DNA of 64,000 bases from Leptolyngbya sp. 'hensonii' (GCF_001939115.1 NZ_MQTZ01000053.1:29256-93255); one strand, 5' to 3'; shown: positions 54,255 through 63,609, counted from the first letter of the stretch. Translations and numbers: made by a program. The notes: generated from the letters alone by a model not told the origin.

Positions 54255-54899
54255 GTGATTGATCCTGTCTTTTTTCTTGGACTTTCCATTCTACTGGTTG
54301 CGATCAGTCTCACTGCCGTTCTGGTTGTGCTCATCCCTGCTGTCCTGGAACTGGCAAGGGCCGCCCGCAGCGCTGAAAAGCTATTCGACACCTTAAGCCG
54401 AGATCTCCCGCCCACCTTAGAGGCCATTCGCCTGACGGGTATGGAAATCAGCGATTTGACTGATGATATGAGTGAAGGCGTCAGAAACGCTGGCCAGGTC
54501 GTTAAACGGGTGGATCAGAGCCTGGATGGAGCTAGAAAACAAGCCCAGCGAGTCCAAGTTACCACTCGTAGTGTCTTTGCAGGGGTCAAGGCAGCCTGGC
54601 GCAGTTTCACACGCCCAGCCCCAGGCAAGCCTGCCAACCGCCGCTCCACTGGACGTTTAGCTCCCAGCTATCGACCTTCCGTTGATTTACCCGCTGACGC
54701 TCCTGGCTATCCTGAGTATGATGTGCTCAATGACCCTGGAGAGTCAGGCAACCTGCATAGCGCTTTCGAAAGCAGTGACGAGTCAGAGGAAAATCTACTG
54801 TCCCTTGATGAAGTCTGGGCCGATCGGCCAGAGTCCAGGGCCATCTCCCAACACCTCCCCCATCCCTCCCAGCAAGATTCAGAACCCTTGATCGACTGA
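54255..54899 (+). CDS. DUF948-like membrane protein
   Basis: The GTG at 54255 gives 214 residues. One N-terminal membrane helix (about 4-32: FFLGLSILLVAISLTAVLVV) is followed by DTLSRDLPPTLEAIRLTGME and DDMSEGVRNAGQVVKRVDQS, typical of DUF948 proteins with a methyl-accepting-like helical hairpin. A Pro/Asp/Glu-rich disordered tail (about 120-214) ends the protein. It follows the YtxH gene closely; such pairs are known in other bacteria as envelope or stress genes. Confidence 0.82.
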   Translation: MIDPVFFLGLSILLVAISLTAVLVVLIPAVLELARAARSAEKLFDTLSRDLPPTLEAIRLTGMEISDLTDDMSEGVRNAGQVVKRVDQSLDGARKQAQRVQVTTRSVFAGVKAAWRSFTRPAPGKPANRRSTGRLAPSYRPSVDLPADAPGYPEYDVLNDPGESGNLHSAFESSDESEENLLSLDEVWADRPESRAISQHLPHPSQQDSEPLID

Positions 54900-54975
54900 C
54901 TGCTAAAAGCTAAATTCCGCCTTAGTATATAAGTACTATTTCTGCGAACTGCCTTGAAAGGCTTCTGCCCAGATT

Positions 54976-55872
54976 GTGATGCGGATCTTGCTGAATACTC
55001 TCACCGATCTGTTCCTGGCTGTCATCCTAGCCTGCGTTCTGATCAAACTAGTTCATGTTCTTCTGCCAACCCTGGATAGGCTGTCCGTACAACCTTTTTA
55101 TCGGCAATTACAACAGAACCTGAACCGCAATATTCTCCTTTTGAGCCATCATCCATTCAGGCCTGTCAGTTCCACACAAAGCCCCTCCAGGCCAGTTGCC
55201 CTGCCACGTCCCCAACCACCAGAATCTGTCTCCCCTCTCTCTGGGCACAATCCGGCGCTGAAGCCCCTCGAATTCACCCCAAAAGAGATCCAGTATTTTC
55301 TGGAAGTTGCCCTCGGCAGCGAGTTTGGCAATTCAGAGCCGAAAATCAAAAAATGGGTCGGGCCAATTCGCATCCGAGTCCATGGCACGCCCACCCCAGC
55401 CGATCAAGCCACCCTGAATCAGGTCATCACGGAGATCAATCACCTGGTCCCTAGCCTCAATCTGACGCGAGATGCAATCGTCGCCAATCTGGAGATCTAC
55501 TTTGTCCCAGAGTCCCAATTTATCCGCTATGAACCCAACTATCGGCCCATCAACTATGGCTTTTTCTGGCTGCGATCGCAGCAGTATATTCTGACGCAGG
55601 GGAAGATTCTAATCAGCAGTGAGGGCATGACTCAACAGGAACGATCGCACCTAATTCGAGAAGAACTAACCCAGGCACTCGGTCTCATGCGAGACTCTTA
55701 CCGCTATCCTAAGAGCATTTTCTACCAACCCTGGACCCATACGACCCGATATACCCAGTTGGATGAAGCCCTGATTCGCCTCCTGTATAGACCCGAAATT
55801 CAACCGGGCATGAACCGCTCAGACATTCTCAGAGTCCTCCAGACAGCCCGTCCAGGAACAAACATTGATTAA
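54976..55872 (+). CDS. DUF2927 domain-containing protein
   Basis: The 298-residue protein (GTG 54976 or ATG 54979) has an N-terminal membrane helix (about 5-30) and a Pro/Ser-rich linker. A DUF2927-like domain follows (about 100-290: EIQYFLEVALGSEFGNSEPK, KKWVGPIRIRVHGTPTPADQ, LIREELTQALGLMRDSYRYP). The last segment is where some relatives show a zincin-like HExxH-type region, but here the His are missing (REELTQALG), so peptidase activity is doubtful. Probably anchored in the inner membrane with the domain outside. Confidence 0.8.
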   Translation: MMRILLNTLTDLFLAVILACVLIKLVHVLLPTLDRLSVQPFYRQLQQNLNRNILLLSHHPFRPVSSTQSPSRPVALPRPQPPESVSPLSGHNPALKPLEFTPKEIQYFLEVALGSEFGNSEPKIKKWVGPIRIRVHGTPTPADQATLNQVITEINHLVPSLNLTRDAIVANLEIYFVPESQFIRYEPNYRPINYGFFWLRSQQYILTQGKILISSEGMTQQERSHLIREELTQALGLMRDSYRYPKSIFYQPWTHTTRYTQLDEALIRLLYRPEIQPGMNRSDILRVLQTARPGTNID

Positions 55873-55886
55873 TCAGCAAACCCAGT

Positions 55887-56861
55887 TCATTGAGTTTGAA
55901 AGATGTTTTGCACCATTTTGCGATCGACTCTAGCCGCCAGTTGATCCAGTTCAGCGACCTCCCCCGGATCCAATTGCCAACCCAGGGCTCCGATATTTTC
56001 CTGCGCCTGTGACAAGGTCTTCGCCCCAGGAATTGGGATGGTTCCTTTCGCCATGCACCAGTTCAGCGCCACCTGCGCCATGGTTTTAGTTCTAGAAGTC
56101 GCGATCGCCTGTAACCCATCCAGTAGCGGACGCATCCCTGGCAGAAGCTGACGGAACAGGAAGCCCCGCAGTCCACCGGGCAGCATCTTCGAATCAGCGT
56201 ACTTGCCGGTGAGTAACCCCAGTCCCAGAGGGCTATAGGCAATCAAGCGAATCCCCAGTTCATCACAGGTTTCTTTCAACCCCAATGTTGTAATCGGATA
56301 AGTAGACAGCAATGAGTACTGGACCTGTAACGTTGCGATCGGAACCCCTCGCTGCACAAACCGCTGATGCACCGACCGCAACTGTCTAGGGCCATAATTA
56401 GACAGCCCTACCCCCTTCACCAATCCTTGCTCATAGAGATCGGCCAGCCCCTCCAGCAGGGGTCTCTCCTGCCAAGGGGCGTAATTGGCGGTGGACCAGT
56501 GCATTTGCACCAGATCTACGGGCCGACCCAGACGATCGGCAGATGCGCGACAGGCCGATCTCATCGCGCTGCGGGTCAAGCGCCAGGGATAGGCTGCCAG
56601 TTTGGTCGCAATGCAAATCTGATCTTTGCCCATCCCTTCATAGTCTCGGGAAAATTGGCCCAGCAACAATTCACTGCGCCCAGCCAAACGACCCGTGCCA
56701 TAAGAATCACCCGTATCAAAGAGGGTGACTCCCTGGCTGACACAACAGTTAAAGACGGCCTGCAACTGCCCATCCATACTTTCGTCATAGCCCCAAAGCA
56801 GGCGGTTTCCCCAGGCCCAGGTGCCACAGCCCATCTTGGAGAGTGGAAGTCCCCGGCTCAT
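55887..56861 (-). CDS. Aldo/keto reductase
   Basis: The 324-residue NADPH-dependent TIM-barrel enzyme has the catalytic tetrad: Asp and Tyr in TLFDTGDSYGTG, Lys in ICIATKLAAYPW and His in LVQMHWST. The nucleotide site is PIPGAKTLSQAQENIGALGW. A cyanobacterial/plant-plastid branch of this family; the substrate is unknown. The start ATG 56861 faces the zinc-ribbon gene at 56962 across 100 bases. Confidence 0.93.
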   Translation of the reverse strand: MSRGLPLSKMGCGTWAWGNRLLWGYDESMDGQLQAVFNCCVSQGVTLFDTGDSYGTGRLAGRSELLLGQFSRDYEGMGKDQICIATKLAAYPWRLTRSAMRSACRASADRLGRPVDLVQMHWSTANYAPWQERPLLEGLADLYEQGLVKGVGLSNYGPRQLRSVHQRFVQRGVPIATLQVQYSLLSTYPITTLGLKETCDELGIRLIAYSPLGLGLLTGKYADSKMLPGGLRGFLFRQLLPGMRPLLDGLQAIATSRTKTMAQVALNWCMAKGTIPIPGAKTLSQAQENIGALGWQLDPGEVAELDQLAARVDRKMVQNIFQTQ

Positions 56862-56961
56862 GATTCTCTCTTCCTTATAATCTTTTTAAGATGAATCGCT
56901 GACTCATGACTTCCCTCTTAGGTTAAAACAGAAAAGCAATCCGTAGGTCAGAGGAGTGTCT

Positions 56962-57324
56962 ATGACTCTTTTTTGGGATCGGTACTATCAGCAGAAGCAA
57001 ATTCAAGATGTAGACTTAAAAGCTAACCGGGCAGCCCATGAAATTGACAGCGTTGCCCAGGATGTTGCCCAGTTGCAGCAACGGGTGGAGAAGCTCTCCC
57101 TTGGATGTCAGGCCCTTTGGGAACTCCTCAGAGACCATACCTCCCTCACCGAAGATGATCTGGTGATTAAGATGACCGAGATTGATCTGCGAGATGGCAA
57201 GTTGGATGGAGAAATGGGCAAGCAAATTCTTACTTGCCCCAATTGCAGGCGAAATAGTAGCTCTAAACGGCTTGCCTGTCTTTACTGTGGCTACGCCCTC
57301 CCTAAAAACCATCTTTTCGGTTAG
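56962..57324 (+). CDS. Coiled-coil protein with C-terminal zinc ribbon
   Basis: The ATG at 56962 is decided by GAGGAG (56951-56956) five bases upstream and gives 120 residues. The N-terminal half is helical with coiled-coil pattern (HEIDSVAQDVAQLQQRVEKL). The C-terminal part has CPNCRRNSSSKRLACLYCGY, a C-x2-C...C-x2-C zinc ribbon. Not recognised. It might bind nucleic acid or protein. It converges on hpnH, ending 41 bases from its stop. Confidence 0.78.
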   Translation: MTLFWDRYYQQKQIQDVDLKANRAAHEIDSVAQDVAQLQQRVEKLSLGCQALWELLRDHTSLTEDDLVIKMTEIDLRDGKLDGEMGKQILTCPNCRRNSSSKRLACLYCGYALPKNHLFG

Positions 57325-57365
57325 GGAGTGCATCCGATTCGCTATGGGCGTTTGCGCGCAAGAGT

Positions 57366-58388
57366 TTAAGTTCCAATTCCCAGCAATGTGCCCACCGATC
57401 GACCAATATTCTTAGGCTCCATAGCATCCATCGCCGCAGTCGGCTCATACCCGCAATGCACCATGCAATCGGCGCAATGGGGATTGCCACTGGCCCGCCC
57501 ATACTGACTCCAATCCGTACTATCTAGCAATTCCTGATAGGTGTTCACATGCCCCTCATTCAGGAGATAGCAGGGTTTCTGCCAACCCAAAACGCTGTAG
57601 CTGGGCATGCCCCAGGGGGTACATTCGTAGTCCCGTTCTCCCATCAGAAAGTCCAGGAACAAAGGGTTGTGATTGAAGTTCCAGGCTTTCTGGCCTGCTC
57701 TATAGGGAGCCATAATCTCTCGGAACAATCCTCTTGTTTGCTCCCGCTTCAGAAAATGATCCTGATCTGGAGCCCACTCATAGCTATATCCCGGAGATAC
57801 CATCATGCCATCCACCCCAAGGGTAGCCAGAAAATCAAACAACGCTTGAATTTCTTTCGGATCAGTGCCCTCAAAAATAGTGGTATTAGTCGTGACTCGA
57901 AATCCTTTGGCCTTCGCTGCTTTGATCGCCTGAACTGCCGTTTCAAAAACCCCTTTACGATCGACACAGTGGTCATGGAGTTCTTGCAGACCGTCTAGAT
58001 GAACACTGAAGGAAAAGTAGGGAGAAGGTTGGAACTTATGCAGACTTTTCTCCAAAAGAATTCCATTTGTACAGAGATAAACGAACTTACGTCGTTCTAC
58101 CAATCCCCGTACAATCTCATCAATCTGGGGGTGGAGAAGCGGTTCCCCCCCAGGAATAGCTACCACTGGGGCTCCACACTCCTCAGCAGCCTTGAAACAG
58201 TCTTCGGGTGATAAATTTTGCTTCAAGATTTCTACCGGATGCTGAATCTTGCCACAACCGGTACAGGCCAGATTACAACGAAACAGGGGCTCCAGCATCA
58301 GGGTCAGGGCAAACTGAGTCCGCCCTTTCAACCGTTGCATAACCAAATATTTGCCAACTTCAAGAGCCTGTTGCCAGTGAATTCCCAT
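57366..58388 (-). CDS. hpnH: Hopanoid radical SAM protein HpnH (adenosylhopene synthase)
   Basis: ATG 58388, with GGAGG about seven bases upstream, gives 340 residues. The radical SAM motif is C38-x3-C42-x2-C45 in [11 protein letters not shown], preceded by LMLEPLF. A SPASM-like Cys-rich C-terminus ([20 protein letters not shown]) completes the HpnH signature. The enzyme adds the 5'-deoxyadenosyl group to diploptene, the first step toward side-chain-extended (C35) bacteriohopanepolyols. It is in tandem with hpnA (61 bases). Squalene-hopene cyclase is not in the window. Confidence 0.94.
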   Translation of the reverse strand: MGIHWQQALEVGKYLVMQRLKGRTQFALTLMLEPLFRCNLACTGCGKIQHPVEILKQNLSPEDCFKAAEECGAPVVAIPGGEPLLHPQIDEIVRGLVERRKFVYLCTNGILLEKSLHKFQPSPYFSFSVHLDGLQELHDHCVDRKGVFETAVQAIKAAKAKGFRVTTNTTIFEGTDPKEIQALFDFLATLGVDGMMVSPGYSYEWAPDQDHFLKREQTRGLFREIMAPYRAGQKAWNFNHNPLFLDFLMGERDYECTPWGMPSYSVLGWQKPCYLLNEGHVNTYQELLDSTDWSQYGRASGNPHCADCMVHCGYEPTAAMDAMEPKNIGRSVGTLLGIGT

Positions 58389-58448
58389 CAATGTCCTCCC
58401 ACCACTTAAATACTTGTCATGTAATGACCAATGACTAATAACCCATGA

Positions 58449-59438
58449 CTAATCCACATATCCCCGTTCGACAAACCAGGCCACAGCATCTTTCAGTGCG
58501 GTCTCCAAGGGCGTTTGGGGCAAACCCAACTCATCGATCGCCTTTGATGCATCATAGTACATAAACTGACCTGCCATCCGCACCCCATCCAACGGAACAG
58601 CAGGGGGTTTTCCCAGGGGTGCAAGCAGCCGTTCGTCCACCCAAGCCGCCGCCAAAGGTAACCAAGGGGGAATGGCATAGCGCGGAGCCGGGTATCCAGT
58701 CAAATCAGCCAAAGCCTCCAGGAACGCTTTCAAGGAGAGGTTTTGGTGGCCCAGAATATATCGTTCCCCGGATCGCCCTTTTTCCAGAGCCAGGAGGTGC
58801 CCCTTCGCCACATCCCGCACATCAATAAAGTTGAGCCCGGTATGAAGGTAACCAGGCATCTGCCGTCTGAGGAACCGCAGAATAATATCTCCCGTTGGCG
58901 TGGGCTTGATATCCCAGGGACCGATCGGCGTGGTTGGGTTGACAATCACCACTTCCTGACCAGTTGCCACCGCCTGTCTGGCCTCCTGTTCAGCCAGGAA
59001 TTTGGATTTCTTATAGTGGCCCACCAGTTTATCGACAGGGCTCTGATACGCCTCATCCACAGGTACCCCCGCAGCACCAACCCCGATCGCAGCCACGGAA
59101 CTGGTATAAATTGTTCGAGCGATGCCAGCTCGTTGAGCCGCAGCCAAAACATTGCGGGTACCCAACACATTATGGTGATAGAGCATCTCCCGGTCTGCCT
59201 GCCAGAGGGAATAATGGGCAGCAACATGGAACAGAACCTGGCAACCTGCCATCTTCCCATCTAAATCTGAATCATTGAGATTTCCTTGCACCAAGGCCAC
59301 ATCTAACCCCTGAAGATTATGGAGCGCACTCCCAGAGCGCACCATTGCCCGAACTCGATACCCCTCCTGAAGCAGCAGGCGAATCAAGTTTGCACCGACA
59401 AATCCCGTTCCTCCAGTCACAAAGGCAAGCACTGACAT
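58449..59438 (-). CDS. hpnA: Hopanoid-associated sugar epimerase HpnA
   Basis: The 329-residue SDR-type protein has the NAD(P) motif FVTGGTGFVGANLIRLLLQE, catalytic YKKSK (HYKKSKFLAEQEA), SSVAAIG and NPTTPIGPWDIKPTPTG. It matches the HpnA family seen in hopanoid clusters, probably modifying the sugar part of bacteriohopanepolyols. Upstream of hpnH on the same strand. Its 5' end faces the squalene-synthase-like gene across 522 bases. Confidence 0.92.
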   Translation of the reverse strand: MSVLAFVTGGTGFVGANLIRLLLQEGYRVRAMVRSGSALHNLQGLDVALVQGNLNDSDLDGKMAGCQVLFHVAAHYSLWQADREMLYHHNVLGTRNVLAAAQRAGIARTIYTSSVAAIGVGAAGVPVDEAYQSPVDKLVGHYKKSKFLAEQEARQAVATGQEVVIVNPTTPIGPWDIKPTPTGDIILRFLRRQMPGYLHTGLNFIDVRDVAKGHLLALEKGRSGERYILGHQNLSLKAFLEALADLTGYPAPRYAIPPWLPLAAAWVDERLLAPLGKPPAVPLDGVRMAGQFMYYDASKAIDELGLPQTPLETALKDAVAWFVERGYVD

Positions 59439-59960
59439 GGTTATCCTCTGTTCTCAGCCGACATTAAGAAAAGCATGAAAATATTTTGATAACTATACAA
59501 TTCATTAGATTCGTTAAAGTTTTCTGTTAAACGGTATTCCCCTGCCACACTTTCAACAGGTATAGTTGCACTGACCCATTTGCTCGATCGTTGGTATCAC
59601 TTTAAATCTATGGTGAATTTATGGGTGGTTGCGTTCCCCATCTGAAATCAATGGCAGGTGAGAGGTTCAGTGTTCACGGACACAGACAAAAGACCCACTT
59701 TACAAGGACAAATGCAGGGAGGTCATAATCAACCAATTTTCCCATCGGTACTTAGGCCCTACTGCATCAGCCCCCCAGAATGCTATCCGTATCGCTAGGA
59801 TGAGACTCAAGCCAGTAAAACCATCCTGAATAGCCTGCCATCGTTGAACTGTCATATCGGGAGGTCTTGCCATAGAAAGTTGCTTCCATGCGGATATCAG
59901 CATGTTGACATCTGCTCTGTGGCCTCCAGTTTCCGCAACCTGATTTAGAGGAGTGAACTG
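59439..59960. other. Divergent intergenic region of the hopanoid/terpenoid locus
   Basis: These 522 bases separate hpnA (leftward) from the squalene-synthase-like gene (rightward). A TTGACA at 59906-59911 has no matching -10 box at 17 bases. A 67-codon minus-strand frame (59700-59903) has no recognisable content or good ribosome-binding site and is not called. Probably promoters only. Confidence 0.5.
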
Positions 59961-60821
59961 ATGAACTTTCGCAAAAATGCCCTGGAGATCCTGCAGGAGA
60001 CGAGTCGTACTTTTTTTATTCCCATTAGTCGCCTACCTGAGGGTCTGCAAGAGGCAGTAGCATCTGCGTACCTGTGTATGCGGGCGATCGATGAGATCGA
60101 AGACCACCCCGATCTGGACAATGCGCTCAAAACCAGATTGTTGACAATCATCAGTCTGGAACTTCAGTCCGCAGGTGATGATTTTACTGCAGATCACCTG
60201 ACCCGAGCCCTGGCTGACTATCGCCACTTGCTCCCAGAGGTATCTTATCGGGTTGGAGAATGGGCGCTTCTGGCTCCATCCAGTATTTCCCCCCGAATTT
60301 GGGATGCAACAGCCGCCATGGCAGACCGCATGGCTTACTGGGCCGCGATTAACTGGCAGGTACAAACTGAGGCTGATTTAGATCGCTATACCTTTAGTGT
60401 GGCCGGTGCAGTGGGGTTGATGCTGTCCGATCTGTGGGCCTGGTATGATGGCACCCGCACCGATCGATATCAGGCGATCGGCTTTGGTCGAGGTTTACAG
60501 GCTGTCAACATCCTCCGCAACCATCGGGAAGACATGACCCGAGGAGTCAACTTCTTCCCCGATGGCTGGAGCGCTGAAGATGTCCATGCCTATGCCCGAC
60601 GCAACCTGTCTCTGGCAGATGCTTATGCTGCAGCCCTTCCGAAGGGACCGGCACTCGATTTTTGCCAGATCCCATTGATGCTGGCCCATGCCACCCTGGA
60701 TTCCCTAATGCGGGGCGAGGAAAAACTCAGCCGCAGTACTGTTATTGCCTTAATTGAACAAATCACGGCAGCCTCTCGACCCGTACCCGCTGCTGCCGCC
60801 GAAGTGAGCATGGAGCGGTGA
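59961..60821 (+). CDS. Squalene/phytoene synthase-family protein with altered second Asp motif
   Basis: The 286-residue protein (ATG 59961; GAGGAG seven bases before) has the all-alpha prenyl-synthase fold. SRTFFIPISRLP is followed by the first Asp motif D44-EIE-D48 in RAIDEIED. FGRGLQAVNILRNHREDMTR carries the second motif with Asn187 in place of the first Asp (N-x2-E-D). Canonical squalene synthases use DxxxD at both sites to bind magnesium and farnesyl diphosphate. So it may be a divergent synthase or a phosphatase-like relative rather than a standard one. It is one base upstream of the diiron gene and beside hopanoid genes. Confidence 0.88.
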   Translation: MNFRKNALEILQETSRTFFIPISRLPEGLQEAVASAYLCMRAIDEIEDHPDLDNALKTRLLTIISLELQSAGDDFTADHLTRALADYRHLLPEVSYRVGEWALLAPSSISPRIWDATAAMADRMAYWAAINWQVQTEADLDRYTFSVAGAVGLMLSDLWAWYDGTRTDRYQAIGFGRGLQAVNILRNHREDMTRGVNFFPDGWSAEDVHAYARRNLSLADAYAAALPKGPALDFCQIPLMLAHATLDSLMRGEEKLSRSTVIALIEQITAASRPVPAAAAEVSMER

Positions 60822-60822
60822 G

Positions 60823-61683
60823 ATGAAAATTGGATCAACGGAACACAAAGAGCTATTCTGCAAAACTTTTCTAGACAGTCATCGGCAATTTGAGCCCGAA
60901 CAGTTGCCCTGGCCAGAGATGGATGAGAAGTCATTGCAGCGGCTACTAAGTATTCCTTTTTGGGGAGAAGCAATTCGCATCGAACAGCGAGCCGGATTGA
61001 TGGTCAGTGCATTTGCAGAAACCATTCAAGATCCGGTGATTCAGGAAGCCATCGCTCTCCAAGGGGTGGAGGAGGCTCGGCATGGACGATTGATCAAACA
61101 CATGACCGATCGCTATCATTTACAGCCCATTGTCCACCCCCTCGCCCCCATTCCAGCAGACATCAAACCTGCATTCATCAAATTTGGCTACGGGGAATGT
61201 ATCGATTCCTTCTTCGCCTTCGGACTCTTTGAGCTTGGGCGTCAATCCGGGTTCTTTCCGGAGAGCCTGTTGACCATCTTTGACCATGTGCTGGATGAGG
61301 AGGCTCGTCACATCAGCTTCTTCGTCAACTGGATTGCCTATGATCAGGTGGAACAAGGCCTGGGAACTCAACCCATCCCAGCCGCTCTGACCCTCTGGAA
61401 TTATGGAAGAGCCCTGCTGAACCTGGTCAATTTAATCCGCAGCGCAGCTTCAACCGGCTCTGGCTCAGGGTTTACAGCAACTGGAGGAAATGTCATTGAT
61501 GTTGATCTGACCCCTGAGAAATTCCTCTCGACCTGTTTAGTGGAAAATACTCGGCGGATGAGCAAATTTGACGATCGGCTCCTGCGGCCCCAACTTCTAC
61601 CTTCGCTGGGACAGTCTGCCCTGAATGTCCTGAACCTGATACCGGGGCGCAGGCATTCAACCAGCCCTGAGCTCTCTCTCTAA
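60823..61683 (+). CDS. Ferritin-like diiron protein
   Basis: The 286-residue protein starts one base after the previous stop (TGA-G-ATG), so it is probably co-translated. It contains two ExxH motifs in EEARH: Glu84/His87 in QGVEEARHGRLI and Glu160/His163 in LDEEARHISFF. Other acidic ligands are Glu54 (RIEQRAG) and Glu137 (LFELG). That is a complete six-ligand diiron-carboxylate set spread over four helices, as in ferritin-like oxidases. Family not named by me. Inference: it oxidises the product of the neighbouring prenyl-synthase-like enzyme or a hopanoid-related lipid. Confidence 0.85.
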   Translation: MKIGSTEHKELFCKTFLDSHRQFEPEQLPWPEMDEKSLQRLLSIPFWGEAIRIEQRAGLMVSAFAETIQDPVIQEAIALQGVEEARHGRLIKHMTDRYHLQPIVHPLAPIPADIKPAFIKFGYGECIDSFFAFGLFELGRQSGFFPESLLTIFDHVLDEEARHISFFVNWIAYDQVEQGLGTQPIPAALTLWNYGRALLNLVNLIRSAASTGSGSGFTATGGNVIDVDLTPEKFLSTCLVENTRRMSKFDDRLLRPQLLPSLGQSALNVLNLIPGRRHSTSPELSL

Positions 61684-61722
61684 ATTGAGGTCGGGCATTG
61701 TTGATAAGCCAAATTGATGCAG

Positions 61723-61749
61723 GGGGCGAGATTATCTCTCGCCCCTTTT
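61723..61749. terminator. Bidirectional terminator between diiron gene and icd
   Basis: GGGGCGAGA (61723-61731) pairs with TCTCGCCCC (61737-61745), five-base loop, then TTTTA. It lies between the convergent diiron and icd genes. Confidence 0.8.
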
Positions 61750-61765
61750 ACAGTAATGGGCAATA

Positions 61766-63193
61766 TTAAGCACCAAAATAGCGGATGATGGCGTCCGCAA
61801 ACTCGGAACACTTGAGCGGGGGTTCCACGGGTGGTTCCATCAGGCGAGCCAGATCATAAGTGACTTCCCGGTTAGCAATAGCTGCCCCCAATCCTTTCTT
61901 GATCAGGTCAGCCGCTTCCTGCCAGCCCATATACTCCAGCATCATCACCCCAGAGAGAATCAGGGAACCTGGATTAACCCGGTCCAGACCAGCATGCTTG
62001 GGGGCTGTGCCATGGGTGGCCTCAAAAATGGCACAGTTGTCTCCAATGTTAGCCCCTGGTCCCATTCCCAGACCTCCCACGATCGCTGCCGCCGCATCAG
62101 ACAGATAATCCCCATTCAGGTTCATTGTTGCCAGGATGGAGTACTCATCCGGACGGGTCTGGATCTGCTGAAAGATGCTATCTGCAATGCGATCGTTGAC
62201 CATGATCTTATCTTTCCACTGGCCATTCCCGTGGGTTTCCCAGATTGTGTTCAGGACGGATTCAACCTCCTGGCAAATCTGGGCCTGCTTTTCTGGCGTC
62301 AATGCATCATAACCCGGTTCAATCTTACGGGCATTCTCGGCAATCGCCAGATCGGGGGTGCGCTCCCGATTACTGAGAATCCAGGATTCACGCTCGGTCA
62401 CACATTCCTCCCGAAATTCAGTGGTCGCCAGTTCATACCCCCAATCCCGGAATGCCCCTTCTGTGTACTTCATGATGTTCCCCTTATGGACCAGGGTCAC
62501 CATTTGCTTGGCTGGCGGCAGCCGCAGGGCATGGCGAATCGCCCGCCGCACCAAGCGCTGCGATCCTGTTTTACTGATCGGCTTAATTCCAATCCCAGAG
62601 TCCAGAGGGATCTGTTTTTTCCCGTGCTCTGGAGTCCCTGGAATCAGATCGGTGTTCAGGAGTTGAATTAACCGATCGGCAATCGCACTCCCTTGCTTCC
62701 ATTCAATCCCCAGGTAAATATCCTCGGTATTCTCCCGGTAAATAATCACATCTAATTTTTCAGGATACCGATGGGGAGAGGGCGTCCCGTCATAGTACTT
62801 GCAGGGACGCACACAGGCATAAAGGTCATGAATCTGACGCAGGGCAACATTGAGAGAGCGAATCCCACCTCCGATCGGAGTGGTCAATGGCCCTTTAATC
62901 GCAACGCCATACTCCCGAATCGCCGTCAGGGTATCCTCTGGCAAATATTGATAAGTCCCATATTGTTCACAGGCTTCATCTCCGGCATACACTTTGAACC
63001 AGTTAATCTGCCGTTGCCCGCCATAGGCTGCCTGCACAGCCGCATCAAACACTCTTTGAGAGGCAGGCCAGAGGTCGATCCCCGTACCATCCCCTCGAAT
63101 GTAGGGAACAATCGGATGATCAGGAACGATCGGTTCCCCATCCTTAAAGGTGATGCGGTCTCCCATAGCAGGGGGGGTGATTTTTTCGTACAT
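61766..63193 (-). CDS. icd: NADP-dependent isocitrate dehydrogenase
   Basis: The ATG at 63193 ([19 protein letters not shown]) gives 475 residues; a TTG farther upstream is unlikely. It oxidises isocitrate to 2-oxoglutarate. Landmarks are [40 protein letters not shown] (substrate Ser/Arg), [31 protein letters not shown] with metal Asp, and [12 protein letters not shown] for NADP. In cyanobacteria this enzyme supplies 2-oxoglutarate for GS-GOGAT and is usually under NtcA control; I did not see a sure NtcA box upstream. Together with acnB it covers citrate to 2-oxoglutarate. Confidence 0.97.
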   Translation of the reverse strand: MYEKITPPAMGDRITFKDGEPIVPDHPIVPYIRGDGTGIDLWPASQRVFDAAVQAAYGGQRQINWFKVYAGDEACEQYGTYQYLPEDTLTAIREYGVAIKGPLTTPIGGGIRSLNVALRQIHDLYACVRPCKYYDGTPSPHRYPEKLDVIIYRENTEDIYLGIEWKQGSAIADRLIQLLNTDLIPGTPEHGKKQIPLDSGIGIKPISKTGSQRLVRRAIRHALRLPPAKQMVTLVHKGNIMKYTEGAFRDWGYELATTEFREECVTERESWILSNRERTPDLAIAENARKIEPGYDALTPEKQAQICQEVESVLNTIWETHGNGQWKDKIMVNDRIADSIFQQIQTRPDEYSILATMNLNGDYLSDAAAAIVGGLGMGPGANIGDNCAIFEATHGTAPKHAGLDRVNPGSLILSGVMMLEYMGWQEAADLIKKGLGAAIANREVTYDLARLMEPPVEPPLKCSEFADAIIRYFGA

Positions 63194-63383
63194 ACAATTA
63201 CCAGTCTTTACTGAAAAAAAGTTACACGAACGGGGATACAAATCGAAAGAATCAGGGGTTCCCCGGTTTCTCTGTTTTCAGGGAATTCGCAAAATCATTA
63301 TCAATCCCGCGCAAAAATTATTTGAAACTTCAGGATTTTACAGCCGTTTTAAGCGGATATAAGGTATAGGCACCGAGAAGATC

Positions 63384-63406
63384 GGATTCCTTTCCGGAAG
63401 GAATCC
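63384..63406 (+). other. Stem-loop 1 of the response-regulator leader
   Basis: GGATTCCTT (63384-63392) pairs perfectly with AAGGAATCC (63398-63406) around TCCGG. Confidence 0.6.
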
Positions 63407-63468
63407 TCCTCCCAATTCCTCGACCTCAACCCAACAAAATGAGCTGTGGTGACCATCAATTTGTACCC

Positions 63469-63509
63469 GCAGCATTCAATGATTGATAGTTTTAATCCTT
63501 GAATGCTGC
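63469..63509 (+). other. Stem-loop 2 of the response-regulator leader
   Basis: GCAGCATTCAA (63469-63479) pairs perfectly with TTGAATGCTGC (63499-63509) around a 19-base loop. Confidence 0.6.
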
Positions 63510-63556
63510 AATCCTGGATACTTTTGATACCTGTCTGACCAAAGAACGCGGGGGGC

Positions 63557-63577
63557 TGCAGATGAACCCCATCTGCA
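63557..63577 (+). other. Stem-loop 3 of the response-regulator leader
   Basis: TGCAGATG (63557-63564) pairs with CATCTGCA (63570-63577) around AACCC, about 33 bases before the ATG. Confidence 0.55.
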
Positions 63578-63609
63578 AGTTGTATCCCTAAGTTAGTGTA
63601 GAGTTCCTA

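Larger units (their letters stand above)
63194..63609. other. Hairpin-rich region between icd and the response regulator
   Basis: No gene in these 416 bases. Three inverted repeats lie in a row on the response-regulator side: 63384-63406, 63469-63509 and 63557-63577. The part near icd (63194-63360) must hold its promoter. Confidence 0.55.

Noticed and set aside
59700..59903. 67-codon minus-strand frame between hpnA and the squalene-synthase-like gene
   Set aside because: No known family and only a weak ribosome-binding site; could be chance. I left it uncalled.
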